A program made the translations under genes and the position numbers. Below, piece after piece: positions 22,471-31,902 of a stretch of DNA of 64,000 bases. The notes below the pieces were generated by a model that saw only the letters and a program-made list of their open reading frames with translations, had not been told where the DNA came from and made no database searches. The first letter of the stretch is position 1, and each line of letters opens with the position of its first letter. This DNA is from Sphingosinicella sp. CPCC 101087. GTDB taxonomy: Bacteria; Pseudomonadota; Alphaproteobacteria; Sphingomonadales; Sphingomonadaceae. The stretch is taken from NCBI RefSeq assembly GCF_004151485.1, contig NZ_SBFF01000005.1, positions 1-64,000 of the forward strand, given 5' to 3'.

Positions 22471-22902
22471 GGCGGTTCCTCGCTTGTCCTGTGCGCCTGC
22501 AAACTGCGGCAGGATGGCGAGGTTCCAGCCCGGTTGTCGCTGTTTCCATGTTCTGCATTTGTTCTTGATTTTTCCGGCAGCCGATGCTAAGGGGGAGGCT
22601 TCCTCCCGGGGTGAAGGGGGGCGACTCTTTGACATCGCGTCCGCTGGTCTCCGGCCTCACCCCGGCCGGGCTCCGGGCGCGCCGATACCCAGAATCGCCG
22701 GCCTGCGCGCCTGCGATCGCGCCGTGCCTCGCGCGGCGGGATCGGGCGCGCATGTGAGCAGGGCCCGCCCCACCACCGGCGCGCCGGCCGGCCCGCGCGG
22801 ACTCGCGCGCGGGGGCACGCACCCGCGCGGGGCAGGTGTCAATTTCGTCAATTTCACCGGCGTCGGGGCGGATCGCGCCGCCGCTGGGCGCCCGCCTCCG
22901 CC
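22471..22902. other. GC-rich intergenic stretch with hairpin
   Basis: About 430 bases without a gene between the SDR start and the end of the EPS locus. It is extremely GC-rich and contains a perfect 8-bp stem CGCGCGGG/CCCGCGCG (22806-22813 and 22822-22829), placed just downstream of the beta-helix gene stop, but with no T-tract in either direction. Next to it is a short tandem TCAATTTCG-TCAATTTC near 22838-22856. Possibly a factor-dependent terminator; otherwise I see nothing. Confidence 0.4.
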
Positions 22903-23937
22903 TCAGCTCGCCGTCCGGATCCGCTGCTGCGACCGCTCCGGCTCGAAGACGATGTTCGGCTCCGGCCCGCTCTCCACCCGGATCAGCGGCGCGGACGGCG
23001 CGTCGATGTCGGCGTCCACGATGGTGATGTTCGCCTGGCCGTTCGTCGCGAACATGAAGACGGGGGCCTCATTGCCTTCGGACGCGCGCACGGTCGGCCG
23101 CACGATCCGATAGGAACCGACATCGCCGTGGAAGGAGAAATGGGATTTGCCGCCGCTGCCGCCGCGCCACACCGGCTCGTGGCTCTCGCATCCCTGCAGC
23201 TCGCCGCTGGCCCACAGCCGGAAATTGCGCTTGTTGCCGCGCGCGACGCAATCGTGGAGCATCACGCCGGACGATTTGAGGTCGAAGCCTCCGTCCGTGC
23301 AGTTGCTCGCCGCGCATTCGATATACCGTATCGCGCTGTTGCCGCGCTCGTCGGTGAAGCCGTCGCCGTTCCAATAGCTGCTGGAGGGACGGCTGGATTC
23401 CTGGAACGCCTGCGCGATCGCCCGGCGATAGGTGATTTCGCTCGCCTCGCCCTCCAGCTGGAATCCGACGCAATAATCGTTGCCGCCGCTCTCCCGGCAC
23501 ACCGCCGTCACGTCCTCGATCAGGCCGCGCCCCGATCGGTAGCGGATTCGCGAGAAGCCATGCTCGATCCCTTCGGCCCGCACCCGGCGCACCGCGAAGT
23601 CGGTCAGCGAGGCGTCGGCGCCGCCGGTCGAGACCGTCACCTCCAGGAACCGGTACAGATTGTCGCCCTGGCAATCCTCGATCGTGAGGCCGGTCACCGG
23701 CCGCGACACGCGCACGGCGCCGTTGCCGAGATCCCGGAAAATGCTGTTGGCGATCCGCATTCCGTCGGTCGCGCGCAGGCCCTCTCCGCCGGCGCCGCCG
23801 CTGCCGGTCCCGCGATTGCCGCTGAAGGTTCGCTGCTCGATCAGCGTGCCGGTCGCCTGCGCCTCGACGCCGCATCCGCACAGGCCCGCCAGCCCCCCGG
23901 CAAGCACCAGGCGGCGGCTCATCCCTTCCTGTCCCAT
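22903..23937 (-). CDS. Exported right-handed beta-helix protein of the EPS locus
   Basis: A 344-residue protein with a hydrophobic export signal ending in a Cys-rich LAGLCGCG (about 16-23), probably a lipoprotein or cleaved precursor. The body has the repetitive short-strand pattern of parallel beta-helices (IANSIFRDLGNGAVRVS, LTIEDCQGDN, ITYRRAIAQAF, IRYIECAASN, VMLHDCVARGN), like polysaccharide lyases and epimerases. Catalytic residues cannot be assigned. The ATG lies one base after the stop of the outer-membrane barrel gene, so it is in the same transcript. A role in trimming or modifying the exported polysaccharide is inferred from family and place. Confidence 0.75.
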   Translation of the reverse strand: MGQEGMSRRLVLAGGLAGLCGCGVEAQATGTLIEQRTFSGNRGTGSGGAGGEGLRATDGMRIANSIFRDLGNGAVRVSRPVTGLTIEDCQGDNLYRFLEVTVSTGGADASLTDFAVRRVRAEGIEHGFSRIRYRSGRGLIEDVTAVCRESGGNDYCVGFQLEGEASEITYRRAIAQAFQESSRPSSSYWNGDGFTDERGNSAIRYIECAASNCTDGGFDLKSSGVMLHDCVARGNKRNFRLWASGELQGCESHEPVWRGGSGGKSHFSFHGDVGSYRIVRPTVRASEGNEAPVFMFATNGQANITIVDADIDAPSAPLIRVESGPEPNIVFEPERSQQRIRTAS

Positions 23938-23938
23938 G

Positions 23939-25249
23939 TCAAATCCCCTGTATGGTTAGGCCGATCGTGAGCTGGTGGCGGACGAAGTCGCGTCCCGGCG
24001 ACGTGCCTACGCTGTCCTGGTCGCGCCCCTCATATTCGGCATCCAGCCGCAGGCGGGGGGAAAGGCGATATTGCGCGCTCACCGTCGCGCGCTTGATCGA
24101 ATAGCGGCGGTCCAGGCCCTCGAAACGGTCCCTTTCATAGCTCGTGGTGGCGGTCACGATCAGGTTGCGCAGCAGCTCGTAATCGGCCTGCACCCCGACC
24201 CGGTCGGCGACATAGGCGCCGGTGCCGATCGTCGAGGATTCCTCGACGCCGCGCGATCCGGTCAGGGTCAGGGTGACGAGCGGCGTGACCAGATAGTCGA
24301 ACCGGCCGCGCACGGCGAGGCCGGACACGCTCTCGAACAGGGGATCCTTGAAGTCCTGCCGGAAATAGCCGGCGCTGACCCGGCTGCGGATCAGCGGCGT
24401 GAGCATGAAGCTTGCCCCAGCCTCCACCCGATAGCCGCTCGAATCGCGGATCGGCTCCGGGCCCTCCTGGTTGCGATAGTCGCGCCGGTTGAAGCTCGCC
24501 TGCGCGAAGACCGATCGCCGCGGCCCGAAATCATATTCCGCCGCAATCTCGCCGATCGCGAGCAGCCGGTTGCGGAAATTCTGCTCGATCGGATTGCCGA
24601 GCGCGTCGAGCCCGTCCTTGTAGCTTCGATCGTCCACGCTGGCCCGCGCCGCGACGAGCAGCCGGTTGAAGGTCCGGCCCGCGCCGAGCGATCCCGTCAC
24701 GAAATCATATTGGCTCGGCCGGACTGTGTTGAGCGGAACCGACGGGTCGGCCAGGCTCTCCGTCTCGCGGCCGATCCGTAGCGCGCCCAGGACATGGCTG
24801 TCCCGGCGGAGCGCATGGCGCACCGCCGCGCCGAGCCAGTAATCGGTCGTGCTCTGCTCGTCATTCTCCAGATATTGCCGGCGGTCGATCAGGGCGTCCG
24901 CGGCCAGGCTGGTATTGCCGGCGCTCTGCGTCGCCTCGGCGGCGGCGGTCAGGTGAAGGGCGGCGTCGTCTTCGGCATCGCTCACGACGAAGATGTTGCT
25001 GTCGTACAGCGCCTGCGCCGAGACCCTCGGCATCACCTCGACGCTGCCCAGCCGCATCGGGACCGGATTGTAGAGCGGCTGCGGCCGTTCGCGCACGGTC
25101 ACGAACCCGTCCGTCGCCGACGGCCGGTCGATCCTGAAGTCGGCGAGTATGTCCAGGCTCTGCGCCTGCGCCGCGGACGAAAGCCCTGCCCATGACAGCA
25201 GCGTCGCCCAGCCGATCGGGCTCAAGGCGGTGGCCGCTTTTGTGAGCAC
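23939..25249 (-). CDS. Outer-membrane beta-barrel protein of the EPS locus
   Basis: A 436-residue protein with a signal peptide ending near SSAAQA (about 24-29), then alternating amphipathic strands rich in aromatic and Arg residues, ending in a barrel-like QLTIGLTIQGI C-terminus. It resembles the outer-membrane beta-barrel family found in polysaccharide loci of alphaproteobacteria (BBP2-like). It could form a surface pore or scaffold for export. No ATG exists in a suitable place; GTG 25249 gives the signal peptide directly, and the longer open frame upstream is a shadow of the glycosyltransferase gene. It lies 71 bases downstream of that gene. Confidence 0.75.
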   Translation of the reverse strand: MLTKAATALSPIGWATLLSWAGLSSAAQAQSLDILADFRIDRPSATDGFVTVRERPQPLYNPVPMRLGSVEVMPRVSAQALYDSNIFVVSDAEDDAALHLTAAAEATQSAGNTSLAADALIDRRQYLENDEQSTTDYWLGAAVRHALRRDSHVLGALRIGRETESLADPSVPLNTVRPSQYDFVTGSLGAGRTFNRLLVAARASVDDRSYKDGLDALGNPIEQNFRNRLLAIGEIAAEYDFGPRRSVFAQASFNRRDYRNQEGPEPIRDSSGYRVEAGASFMLTPLIRSRVSAGYFRQDFKDPLFESVSGLAVRGRFDYLVTPLVTLTLTGSRGVEESSTIGTGAYVADRVGVQADYELLRNLIVTATTSYERDRFEGLDRRYSIKRATVSAQYRLSPRLRLDAEYEGRDQDSVGTSPGRDFVRHQLTIGLTIQGI

Positions 25250-25320
25250 GTGGCGCCGCAACGGGGTGAATCCAGGCCGCTTCCCGGCCGCCGGGACAGG
25301 TCGTCCCGCCGGGAAACGGT

Positions 25321-26559
25321 CTAGCGCAGCGCGCCGGCGCACGTCGGACGGTCGCTTTCGATCGTCGCGGCGGAGGCGGACGGCGCCTTCTGGGCAGGAC
25401 GCGCCCGGACGTCCCCTGCGCCTGCGCTCGCCCCTTCCAGGACGGATTCGATCGCCGTCCAGTAATGCGCCACCGAAACCTCGACCGAAAAGGCGTCCGC
25501 CCTCTTCCGCGCCGCGTCGGCATAATGAGCGCGGACCGCCGGATCCTGGTAGCGGCGCAGGCCTTCGGCCAGCGCGATCCGGTCCTCGCAAGGGACGATC
25601 AGCCCATGTTCGGCGCAGTCCAGCCCGGCCGTCGCGCCGGTGGGGCGCTGCGCCAATATCTCGGCGGGGCCGGAGGGGCAGTCGGTCGCGATCACGGGCA
25701 CGCCGATCGCCATAGCCTCGACCAGCCCGTTGGGGAATCCCTCGGCGTTGGACGAGAGCACGTAGCAATCGGCCGCGGCGATCAAGGGGAAGGGATTGTC
25801 GGCGAAGCCCGGAAGGAGGATCCGGCCGGTCATCCCCAGCTCGCCGATCCGGCGCTCGAGCGCCTCGCGATCCGGCCCTTCGCCGAGGATGACCAGCCGG
25901 CCTTCCACCCCCGCTCCGGTGAAGGCGTCGATCAGCAAGGGGAAATTCTTGTTCTCGGTGAGCCGGCCCATCGCGACCACGTAGGGCCGCTCCGGCACGG
26001 CGGTCCCCGGCTCGGCGGCGCGCGTGCGGAGCGCGTCTCCGTCCACCGGGTTGGCGATCACGGCCAGGCGGTCGCGCGGCACCGCGAAAAGCCGGGCAAG
26101 GTCGTCCGCAACGCCCTGGGAGACGGCGAGCACCCGGGCCGCGCGCGGATAGGTCGCCCGCACCAGCCGGCGGCTGATCACGCCGGACGGCCCGCGGGAG
26201 AGGTGGGCGTCGGTATTGACCCGCTCGCTGACGATGAAGGGAATGTCGGTCCCCGCCGTCGCCAGGCAGGCGGCGACGTTGGCGCGGGTGAGGAAGCTCA
26301 GCACCAGGTCGGGCCGCTCGCGGCGGACCAGCGCCCGCAGCCGCCTGACGCTCGTCCAGAGCGCTCCGCCCGAGTCCAGCCGGTGCACCGGTACCCAGTC
26401 CGGCGCCGGATAGGCGACCGTCTCCTCGTCGAGCAGCGCCAGCGACAGGTCGTAGCGGTCGCGCCAGGCCTCGGAATGGCGCAGCAGCGTCACCATCACC
26501 CGCTCGGCCCCACCGCCCGCAAGCGAATTGATCACGAAAAGGATGCGCTTCCTCTTCAA
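25321..26559 (-). CDS. GT4 family glycosyltransferase
   Basis: A 412-residue retaining glycosyltransferase of GT-B fold. The N-terminal half starts with VINSLAGGGAERV (about 9-21), typical of GT4 acceptor domains. The C-terminal half has VVAMGRLTENKN (about 205-216) and the EX7E motif in SSNAEGFPNGLVEAMAIG (about 286-303), the nucleotide-sugar site. The C-terminal 40 residues are low-complexity. It likely adds a sugar to the polyprenol-linked repeat unit of the exopolysaccharide at the inner membrane; sugar specificity is unknown. Confidence 0.9.
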   Translation of the reverse strand: MKRKRILFVINSLAGGGAERVMVTLLRHSEAWRDRYDLSLALLDEETVAYPAPDWVPVHRLDSGGALWTSVRRLRALVRRERPDLVLSFLTRANVAACLATAGTDIPFIVSERVNTDAHLSRGPSGVISRRLVRATYPRAARVLAVSQGVADDLARLFAVPRDRLAVIANPVDGDALRTRAAEPGTAVPERPYVVAMGRLTENKNFPLLIDAFTGAGVEGRLVILGEGPDREALERRIGELGMTGRILLPGFADNPFPLIAAADCYVLSSNAEGFPNGLVEAMAIGVPVIATDCPSGPAEILAQRPTGATAGLDCAEHGLIVPCEDRIALAEGLRRYQDPAVRAHYADAARKRADAFSVEVSVAHYWTAIESVLEGASAGAGDVRARPAQKAPSASAATIESDRPTCAGALR

Positions 26560-26864
26560 ACGGCCGGCTCCCTGTCGCTGCGCAACCGCCCTGACGATCC
26601 GACCCGGGAATAGAAAGCGGGTTGCGGCAACCTGTGAGTCACCGCCGTCCGGTGGAGACGAAGCGAGCGTTCCGGACCCGTAATCGCCTCGCGCAGTGCC
26701 GGAGGGGCCTGGATCCGGCCGGTCCCCTCGCGGGCGCCGGGCAAGCCGTTCCGCCGAATTTCGCCCTGATCCGGAAGCGCCGTTCGCCCTGGGCTTGTGG
26801 AAGGGTTGTCCTTCCGCCTTGAGTAGCCCTGGAGGCTTCGAGGGCTCAGCCCGGATGAACGGTC
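26560..26864. other. Gene-free stretch within the EPS locus
   Basis: About 300 bases upstream of the GT4 gene with no protein-like frame on either strand. It probably includes the promoter of the GT4-barrel-beta-helix transcript, but I could not assign boxes. No repeat or strong hairpin was noticed. Confidence 0.4.
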
Positions 26865-27104
26865 CTAGAAGAGCAGCGCGATGCCCAGGGCCGCGGCGAT
26901 CCAGAGCAAGCCGGCGGCGCCGACGATGATCCAGGCGCGGGCCGGCAGGCTCATGCCGCCGTCGCGGGTAGGGGAGGGGCCGTCATGCTTGTCGCGCGCC
27001 GTCGGCGGCAGGGGCTCGAGGCCGGGGCCATCCTCCTGCGACGCGCTGTTCTCGGAGCGGGCCAGGCCCGCATAAGCGATGCGCTCTGCCGGCTTGGCCG
27101 GCAC
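26865..27104 (-). CDS. Possible small membrane protein
   Basis: A doubtful small gene of about 79 codons starting from GTG 27104. The C-terminal third is a convincing single transmembrane helix (ARAWIIVGAAGLLWIAAALG), preceded by a polar Pro/Ser-rich region. It follows the O-antigen-ligase-like gene on the same strand by about 45 bases and could be co-transcribed. There is no clear ribosome-binding site and no recognised family, so it may be chance. Confidence 0.3.
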   Translation of the reverse strand: MPAKPAERIAYAGLARSENSASQEDGPGLEPLPPTARDKHDGPSPTRDGGMSLPARAWIIVGAAGLLWIAAALGIALLF

Positions 27105-27147
27105 CCACCGATCGAGGCTGGCTAGTAACGCCGCGGAGACTCCACGG

Positions 27148-28539
27148 TCATGACGGCGAATGTCCTGGCGCTTCGACAAGTCCCGTCCCCCCGATTGCCT
27201 CTCGCGGAAGCGGTTCCCGTCGCCGTCCCGATAGGGCGATTCGCGCTTCCTGCGCTCGGAACATCGAATAACCGCAGACAATCGAAAAAAGGATTAATCC
27301 TTCTATCTGCCATAGGGCCATCGTCGCTAAATTCAACAAGATAAAGGATATTTGGGCGAACAGGAGGTCGGCGCGGAACGGCCGCAGCGCGCGCCGGGCC
27401 AGCCGCAGCATGGCCGCCCACCACCAGATCAGCACGGCCAGGCCGATCAGGCCGAGCTCGAACAGATAGGCGATGAGCGTATTGTGGGGATAGACCCTGA
27501 ACCATTCGGACCAATTGTCCGGTCCGAAGCCGATCAGATGCTGCATCTGCGAGGATTCGATCCAGGTGTGGATATAGCCCGACCAGATATAGACGCGGCC
27601 CGACAGCAGCCGCCTTTCCTCCAGTCCGAATTCCTCCTGCGGCTTGATGTAGGTGCCTGGACGGGAGAGGAAATCCGCCAGCTCGCCGAACCGGCCCTCG
27701 CTCAATATCGCGGCGACCACCACGGCCGCCAGCGTGGCGCCGAGCGCGGCCGCGCCCAGGAACAGACGCTGGCGGGGCAGGAACAGCCGGGTCGACCGGC
27801 TCACCGCTAGATGGGCGACGAACGGGAGCATGGCGATGATCGTGGTCCGGTAATTGGCCAGCGCGATCCCGGTCATCAGGACGGCGAGCAGCACGAACTT
27901 CAGCACCCGGTTCATTCCGGTCGCGAAGGCCGCCACGACGAAGAAGGTCGCCAGCGCGACCGAGAAAGCGGCCTCGTGATTGTAGCCGCCGATATAGGAA
28001 CGCGACCCGTCGAGCTCGGAGGCCTTGACCACGCCGGTCGCGATCGAGAGCAGCTGGAAGACGAGCAAGGGGGCGAAGGCGATCAGAAGGCGTCGGAACA
28101 GCAGCCCGGGCGCATTGTCCTGCAGCGCTTCGAAGGTCGCGATGAACAGGGTGCAGAAATAGAGATATTTCACCACCGTATCGAGCGAGTCGAGCAGGCT
28201 CCCGTTGAGCTGGGCGCTGGCCATCGCGATCGCGATCAGGGCGTAGACCGGCAGCAGCGCCTTCAGCATCAGGTAGCGCTTGTTGATCACCAGCAGGCCG
28301 GCCGCGGTGACCAGCACCGATCCGATCGCGTTGAGGCTGAGGCCGCCCACCACCTGCTGGTAGGTGACCTCGTGGAAGACGCTGAGGATGTAGCGCAGCC
28401 AGACGGCGGCGATCAGGAAGCGGGCCGCGTCGCCCCGGAGGGTGCGCCCGGCCAGGTAGAGCGGGATCGCCAGCAGGCACGACAAGGCGACGAGGACGGG
28501 CAGCGAAAAGCCCGGCGCTCCGCCGATCGTACCGTCCAT
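27148..28539 (-). CDS. O-antigen ligase/Wzy-type polymerase
   Basis: A 463-residue polytopic membrane protein with about eleven hydrophobic segments and a large external loop between about residues 285 and 350. The loop and following segment contain RVYIWSGYIHTWIESS, LIGFGPDNWSEWF and PHNTLIAYLFELG; the PHN with nearby Arg residues is the WaaL/Wzy_C signature. In this locus a Wzy-type role, polymerising repeat units on the periplasmic face, fits better than LPS ligation. It lies 29 bases downstream of the chain-length gene. Confidence 0.85.
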   Translation of the reverse strand: MDGTIGGAPGFSLPVLVALSCLLAIPLYLAGRTLRGDAARFLIAAVWLRYILSVFHEVTYQQVVGGLSLNAIGSVLVTAAGLLVINKRYLMLKALLPVYALIAIAMASAQLNGSLLDSLDTVVKYLYFCTLFIATFEALQDNAPGLLFRRLLIAFAPLLVFQLLSIATGVVKASELDGSRSYIGGYNHEAAFSVALATFFVVAAFATGMNRVLKFVLLAVLMTGIALANYRTTIIAMLPFVAHLAVSRSTRLFLPRQRLFLGAAALGATLAAVVVAAILSEGRFGELADFLSRPGTYIKPQEEFGLEERRLLSGRVYIWSGYIHTWIESSQMQHLIGFGPDNWSEWFRVYPHNTLIAYLFELGLIGLAVLIWWWAAMLRLARRALRPFRADLLFAQISFILLNLATMALWQIEGLILFSIVCGYSMFRAQEARIALSGRRREPLPREAIGGTGLVEAPGHSPS

Positions 28540-28568
28540 GGCCTAGGGTCCCCTGGTCGCCGGGGCGG

Positions 28569-29945
28569 TCAAGCGGCGACCACCGCGCCCCTGCGCGACT
28601 CGGCGATCAGCACGGCCAGGCCGGACAGCGCACCCGCCGCCAGGATCCCGAGCACCAGGTACATCAGCGGATTGGGCTCGGACGGAAGTACCGGGACCTG
28701 CGCTTCGGAGATCGCGGTGGCGCCGCTCGATTCGGTGCCCTGACGGGCCAGGGCCTGCCGGTAATTGTCGAGCAGGGCCTGATAGATGGCGCGCGACGAT
28801 TCCGCGTGGCGCTCCAGCTCGTTCAGGCGGACCGAGGCGGCATTGTCCGCCGCCAGGCGGCCCTGCAGCTGTCCGATCGAGCCGGCGATCGAGGCGGTGC
28901 GCTGGCGCGCCACGCCGGCCTCGGTCGAGACGCTCGACGCGACCCGCCGGATCTCGGCCTGGATCTGGCGGTCGATGTCGGCCACCTGCCGCTCGGCCTT
29001 GACGCGGTCGGGATGACGCTCGCCGTAGCGGGCGGCGAGCTCGGCCGCCGCGGCGCTCAGCTGCGCCCGCTGCTGGCGCAGGCCGCTGACCACGGTGGAG
29101 TCGAGCGCTTCCTGGATCGCGTCGGGCGACCGTCCGCCCTGCACCGCGGCCCGGCGCGCGTCCGCCATGGCCTGCGCCGCGCGCGACGACGCCAGCTCGG
29201 CGTCGAGCACCGACAATTGCTGCTGGGTGATCGAGCTGTCCTGCGAGGCGGCGAAGAGCTGGTGCCGTGCCCGATAGTCGGCGACGGCGCTCTCCGCGGC
29301 GAGCACCTCCTGGCGAAGGTCCTCGAGCCGGCCACCGAGCAGCCGCGCCGCCCGCTCGGTATGGGCGGAGCGATTCTCCCGCTGCCGGTCGAGATAGGCG
29401 GCCATCACGTCGTTCGCGACCGCCGCCGCCACCGTCGGGTCCGGCGAGACGTAATTGATCGCGATCGCATAGGAGACGCCTTCGCGCTCCACGTCGAGCC
29501 CGGCGGCCAGGATGCGGATCGCACGGTCGCGGGCCGCCGACGCCATGGCCGGGCGACCGCTCTGGCTGGCGAGCTCCGGATTGAATTCGGGATGCTCGGT
29601 CAGCTTCAGCCGGTCGACGACCTGGCCGAGCAGGGAGGGCGATTCGAGCACCGCCACGGCGGTGTCGACGGTCGGGGAATCGGCCGGGATCACCGGCTGG
29701 TCCGGATTGGCGGGCCTGACCACCTCGTCCGGCACGCGGTCCACCATCACCTTGGCGGTCGCGACATAGGTCGGCTGCGTCGAATAATAGATGACGGCCG
29801 TCGCCAGCAGCACCGCGACCGAGACGAGCAGGATCAGGATCCAGTTTCGCCGGACGGCGAGCATGATCGTGTTCAGGTCGATCAGCTCGTCCCGCGGCAC
29901 GGCACCGACGGTGCGCTCGCCGTTAGGCCGGGTCTCTTCCATCAC
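28569..29945 (-). CDS. Wzz/GNVR-type polysaccharide chain-length determinant
   Basis: A 458-residue polysaccharide co-polymerase. A first transmembrane helix at about 35-55, a long periplasmic region with coiled-coil segments (200-390), and a second helix at about 425-447 preceded by a Pro-containing VLPSEPNPLMY. The Wzz domain is N-terminal and the GNVR-like region precedes TM2. The cytoplasmic tail after TM2 is only about ten residues, so the BY-kinase domain of Wzc/ExoP is absent and no separate kinase gene was found in the locus. It probably controls polymer length with the Wzy-like protein encoded next. Confidence 0.88.
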   Translation of the reverse strand: MMEETRPNGERTVGAVPRDELIDLNTIMLAVRRNWILILLVSVAVLLATAVIYYSTQPTYVATAKVMVDRVPDEVVRPANPDQPVIPADSPTVDTAVAVLESPSLLGQVVDRLKLTEHPEFNPELASQSGRPAMASAARDRAIRILAAGLDVEREGVSYAIAINYVSPDPTVAAAVANDVMAAYLDRQRENRSAHTERAARLLGGRLEDLRQEVLAAESAVADYRARHQLFAASQDSSITQQQLSVLDAELASSRAAQAMADARRAAVQGGRSPDAIQEALDSTVVSGLRQQRAQLSAAAAELAARYGERHPDRVKAERQVADIDRQIQAEIRRVASSVSTEAGVARQRTASIAGSIGQLQGRLAADNAASVRLNELERHAESSRAIYQALLDNYRQALARQGTESSGATAISEAQVPVLPSEPNPLMYLVLGILAAGALSGLAVLIAESRRGAVVAA

Positions 29946-29973
29946 TCTCCCTTTCCTCTTCGTTCGGTGCCCG

Positions 29974-30945
29974 TCAGGGCCCCGCAGCCAGCCTGACCGA
30001 AGGCGGTTGCTTGATCCGGTCGTAGAGCCGTCGCCTCAGGCCGGTCGGAATGGCACCGATGCCCAGGACCATCAGCCAGGTGCGCCAGCCTCCCGGCAGA
30101 TAGATGCTGGACCTCATCTCGGGCGACAGCTCTCCTCCCTTGAAGGCGAAGCGGGCATAGAGGCCGATCTGCTGGTTCACCAGCGCGCGAAGCAGCCGGC
30201 GCTCCGACGGCGTCGCGTCCGTCATGAGCGCCCGGGCGCTGCGCACCACGATCGGCAGGCTCGTCGTCGTGGTCGCCTTGCTCACCTTGTTGTCGGAGTC
30301 GCGCCAGAATTCGGCGCTGGGGCGGGGGACGTAGACGAAGGGCGCGCGCGCGGCGGCGCGCAGCCACAGATCCTTGTCGCCGCCGCGCGAGGCGTGGCCG
30401 GCCGGGAAGAGGCCCGCATCGATCAGCACGTCGCGCCTGAAGGCGGAGGCGCTGGTCCAGATCGGGCATTCGCCCAGCTCCAGCCAGGTCCGAAGGAATT
30501 CCTCGAAATCGGCCGGACGGTCGGCGGCGGCGGCCAGTCGGCCGCAAATCTTCGACGGCGTGCGCCGGTCGGAATGGACATGGACGTAGCGGCTCGCGGC
30601 GCATCCCGCTTGCGGGTGGCGCGCGATCGCATCGGCGAGGTCGGCGAGATGGTCGCCTTCCCAGAAATCGTCGGCGTCCAGGAAGGCGATCCAGTCCCCG
30701 GTCGCCTGCTCGATGCCGAGATTGCGGGCCGCATAGCCGCCCGGCCCCGGAACGTCGCGGCGGAGCAGCTTGAGCGCCGGATGGTCGAGTTCCGCCAGCA
30801 CTTCGGCGCTTCCGTCTGTGGAGGCATCATCGATGGCGATCACCTCGTGCGGTGCGAAGGACTGGCCCAACGCGCTGCTCACGGCGGCGGCGACGTGCCG
30901 CGCCTTGTTGTGGACCGGAATGACGACCGAAAATTGCGGCGACAA
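29974..30945 (-). CDS. GT2 family glycosyltransferase
   Basis: A 323-residue inverting GT-A enzyme: FSVVIPVHNKARH at the N-terminus, AIDDASTDGS (about 37-46), and the metal-binding DXD-type FLDADDF (about 88-94). A downstream GGDKDLWLRAA (about 187-197) is the ED-like catalytic-base region. It is followed by a C-terminal extension of about 100 residues. It likely adds one sugar of the repeat unit in the cytosol. Its start faces the divergent GT25 gene across 198 bases. Confidence 0.9.
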   Translation of the reverse strand: MSPQFSVVIPVHNKARHVAAAVSSALGQSFAPHEVIAIDDASTDGSAEVLAELDHPALKLLRRDVPGPGGYAARNLGIEQATGDWIAFLDADDFWEGDHLADLADAIARHPQAGCAASRYVHVHSDRRTPSKICGRLAAAADRPADFEEFLRTWLELGECPIWTSASAFRRDVLIDAGLFPAGHASRGGDKDLWLRAAARAPFVYVPRPSAEFWRDSDNKVSKATTTTSLPIVVRSARALMTDATPSERRLLRALVNQQIGLYARFAFKGGELSPEMRSSIYLPGGWRTWLMVLGIGAIPTGLRRRLYDRIKQPPSVRLAAGP

Positions 30946-31143
30946 GGTCTCCGCTCCTCCATCAGACGATGCGTGGCTTTGCGATGGTAAACCGAACCCT
31001 CATGCGGTTTCCCGAAGCCGGGCCGGGGCCGTATAGGGCCCCAGCAGTTCATTGTGCAATGCGGCAAACCGGCGTCGGTCCCCCGTGGGAAACGCCTGAA
31101 CGCGGACGGGACGCCGGCCGGGTCGACTTGAGGATTAGGAACC

Positions 31144-31899
31144 ATGGCGCACGCCGAACCGAGGACCCGGATCCTCGTGGTCAGCCTCAGGAGCGCCGAG
31201 GCACGGCGGCGCGCCTTTGCCGAGGCGGCCGGCTCCGCCGCCGGGCTCGAATGGTCCTTCTTCGACGCGAGCGAGAGCCTGCATCCGGCGCTCAGCTATG
31301 ACGAGGAGGATGCGGTCGTCGCCAAGGGGCGGCCGCTGACCAAGGGGGAGATCGGCTGCTATTCCAGCCATTACGAGGCGTGGCGCCAGCTGCTCGAGGG
31401 GGATCACGACCAATATCTCGTCCTCGAGGACGACGTCATCGCCGACTGGGACTATCTCGCCGCCTTCGTGCGAATGAACCATGAAGCCGCCGGGCGCGAT
31501 TATATCCGGCTCTATTACAAGAAGCCGGCGCCGGTGCGCGTGCTCGAGCGGGACTTCGGGTCCCGCACGCGCTGGCTGACCCGGGTCATCGGCTACGCCT
31601 TCGGCACCCAGGCCTATCTGATCACGCGCGGCGCGGCGCGGGTGTTCACCGAACGCTTCCGCCGCGTCCGGCGTCCGATCGACGACGAGATGGACCGCTG
31701 GTGGGTCCACGGCGTGTCGAACCTCGCCGTCTTTCCCTTCCCGGTCATGGAGCGCGCGCAGGAAAGCGGCATCGGCCTCGGCCGGTTCGAGGCGTTCGAC
31801 GTTCCCGCCCGTCTCAAGCTGCGGCGGACGATCGCGCACCAGCGCGAGCGCGCCGGCTATCATCTCTTCGCCCGCGCCCGTTCGCTGCTGGCCCCCTGA
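31144..31899 (+). CDS. GT25 family glycosyltransferase
   Basis: A 251-residue glycosyltransferase of the LPS-type GT25 family. Landmarks are KGEIGCYSSHYEAW (about 66-79), VLEDDV (about 94-99, the metal/nucleotide site) and FGTQAYLITRGAA (about 154-166). GT25 enzymes are best known as LPS galactosyltransferases; here it probably builds the exopolysaccharide repeat unit. It begins a plus-strand run of four tightly linked genes (3-base gap, then 8- and 4-base overlaps). ATG 31144 follows GATTAGGAACC, with AGGA as ribosome-binding site. Confidence 0.88.
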   Translation: MAHAEPRTRILVVSLRSAEARRRAFAEAAGSAAGLEWSFFDASESLHPALSYDEEDAVVAKGRPLTKGEIGCYSSHYEAWRQLLEGDHDQYLVLEDDVIADWDYLAAFVRMNHEAAGRDYIRLYYKKPAPVRVLERDFGSRTRWLTRVIGYAFGTQAYLITRGAARVFTERFRRVRRPIDDEMDRWWVHGVSNLAVFPFPVMERAQESGIGLGRFEAFDVPARLKLRRTIAHQRERAGYHLFARARSLLAP

Positions 31900-31902
31900 C
31901 CG

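Noticed and set aside
22806-22829. CGCGCGGG/CCCGCGCG hairpin as rho-independent terminator
   Set aside because: No T-tract follows in either direction; noted only as a feature of the gap.
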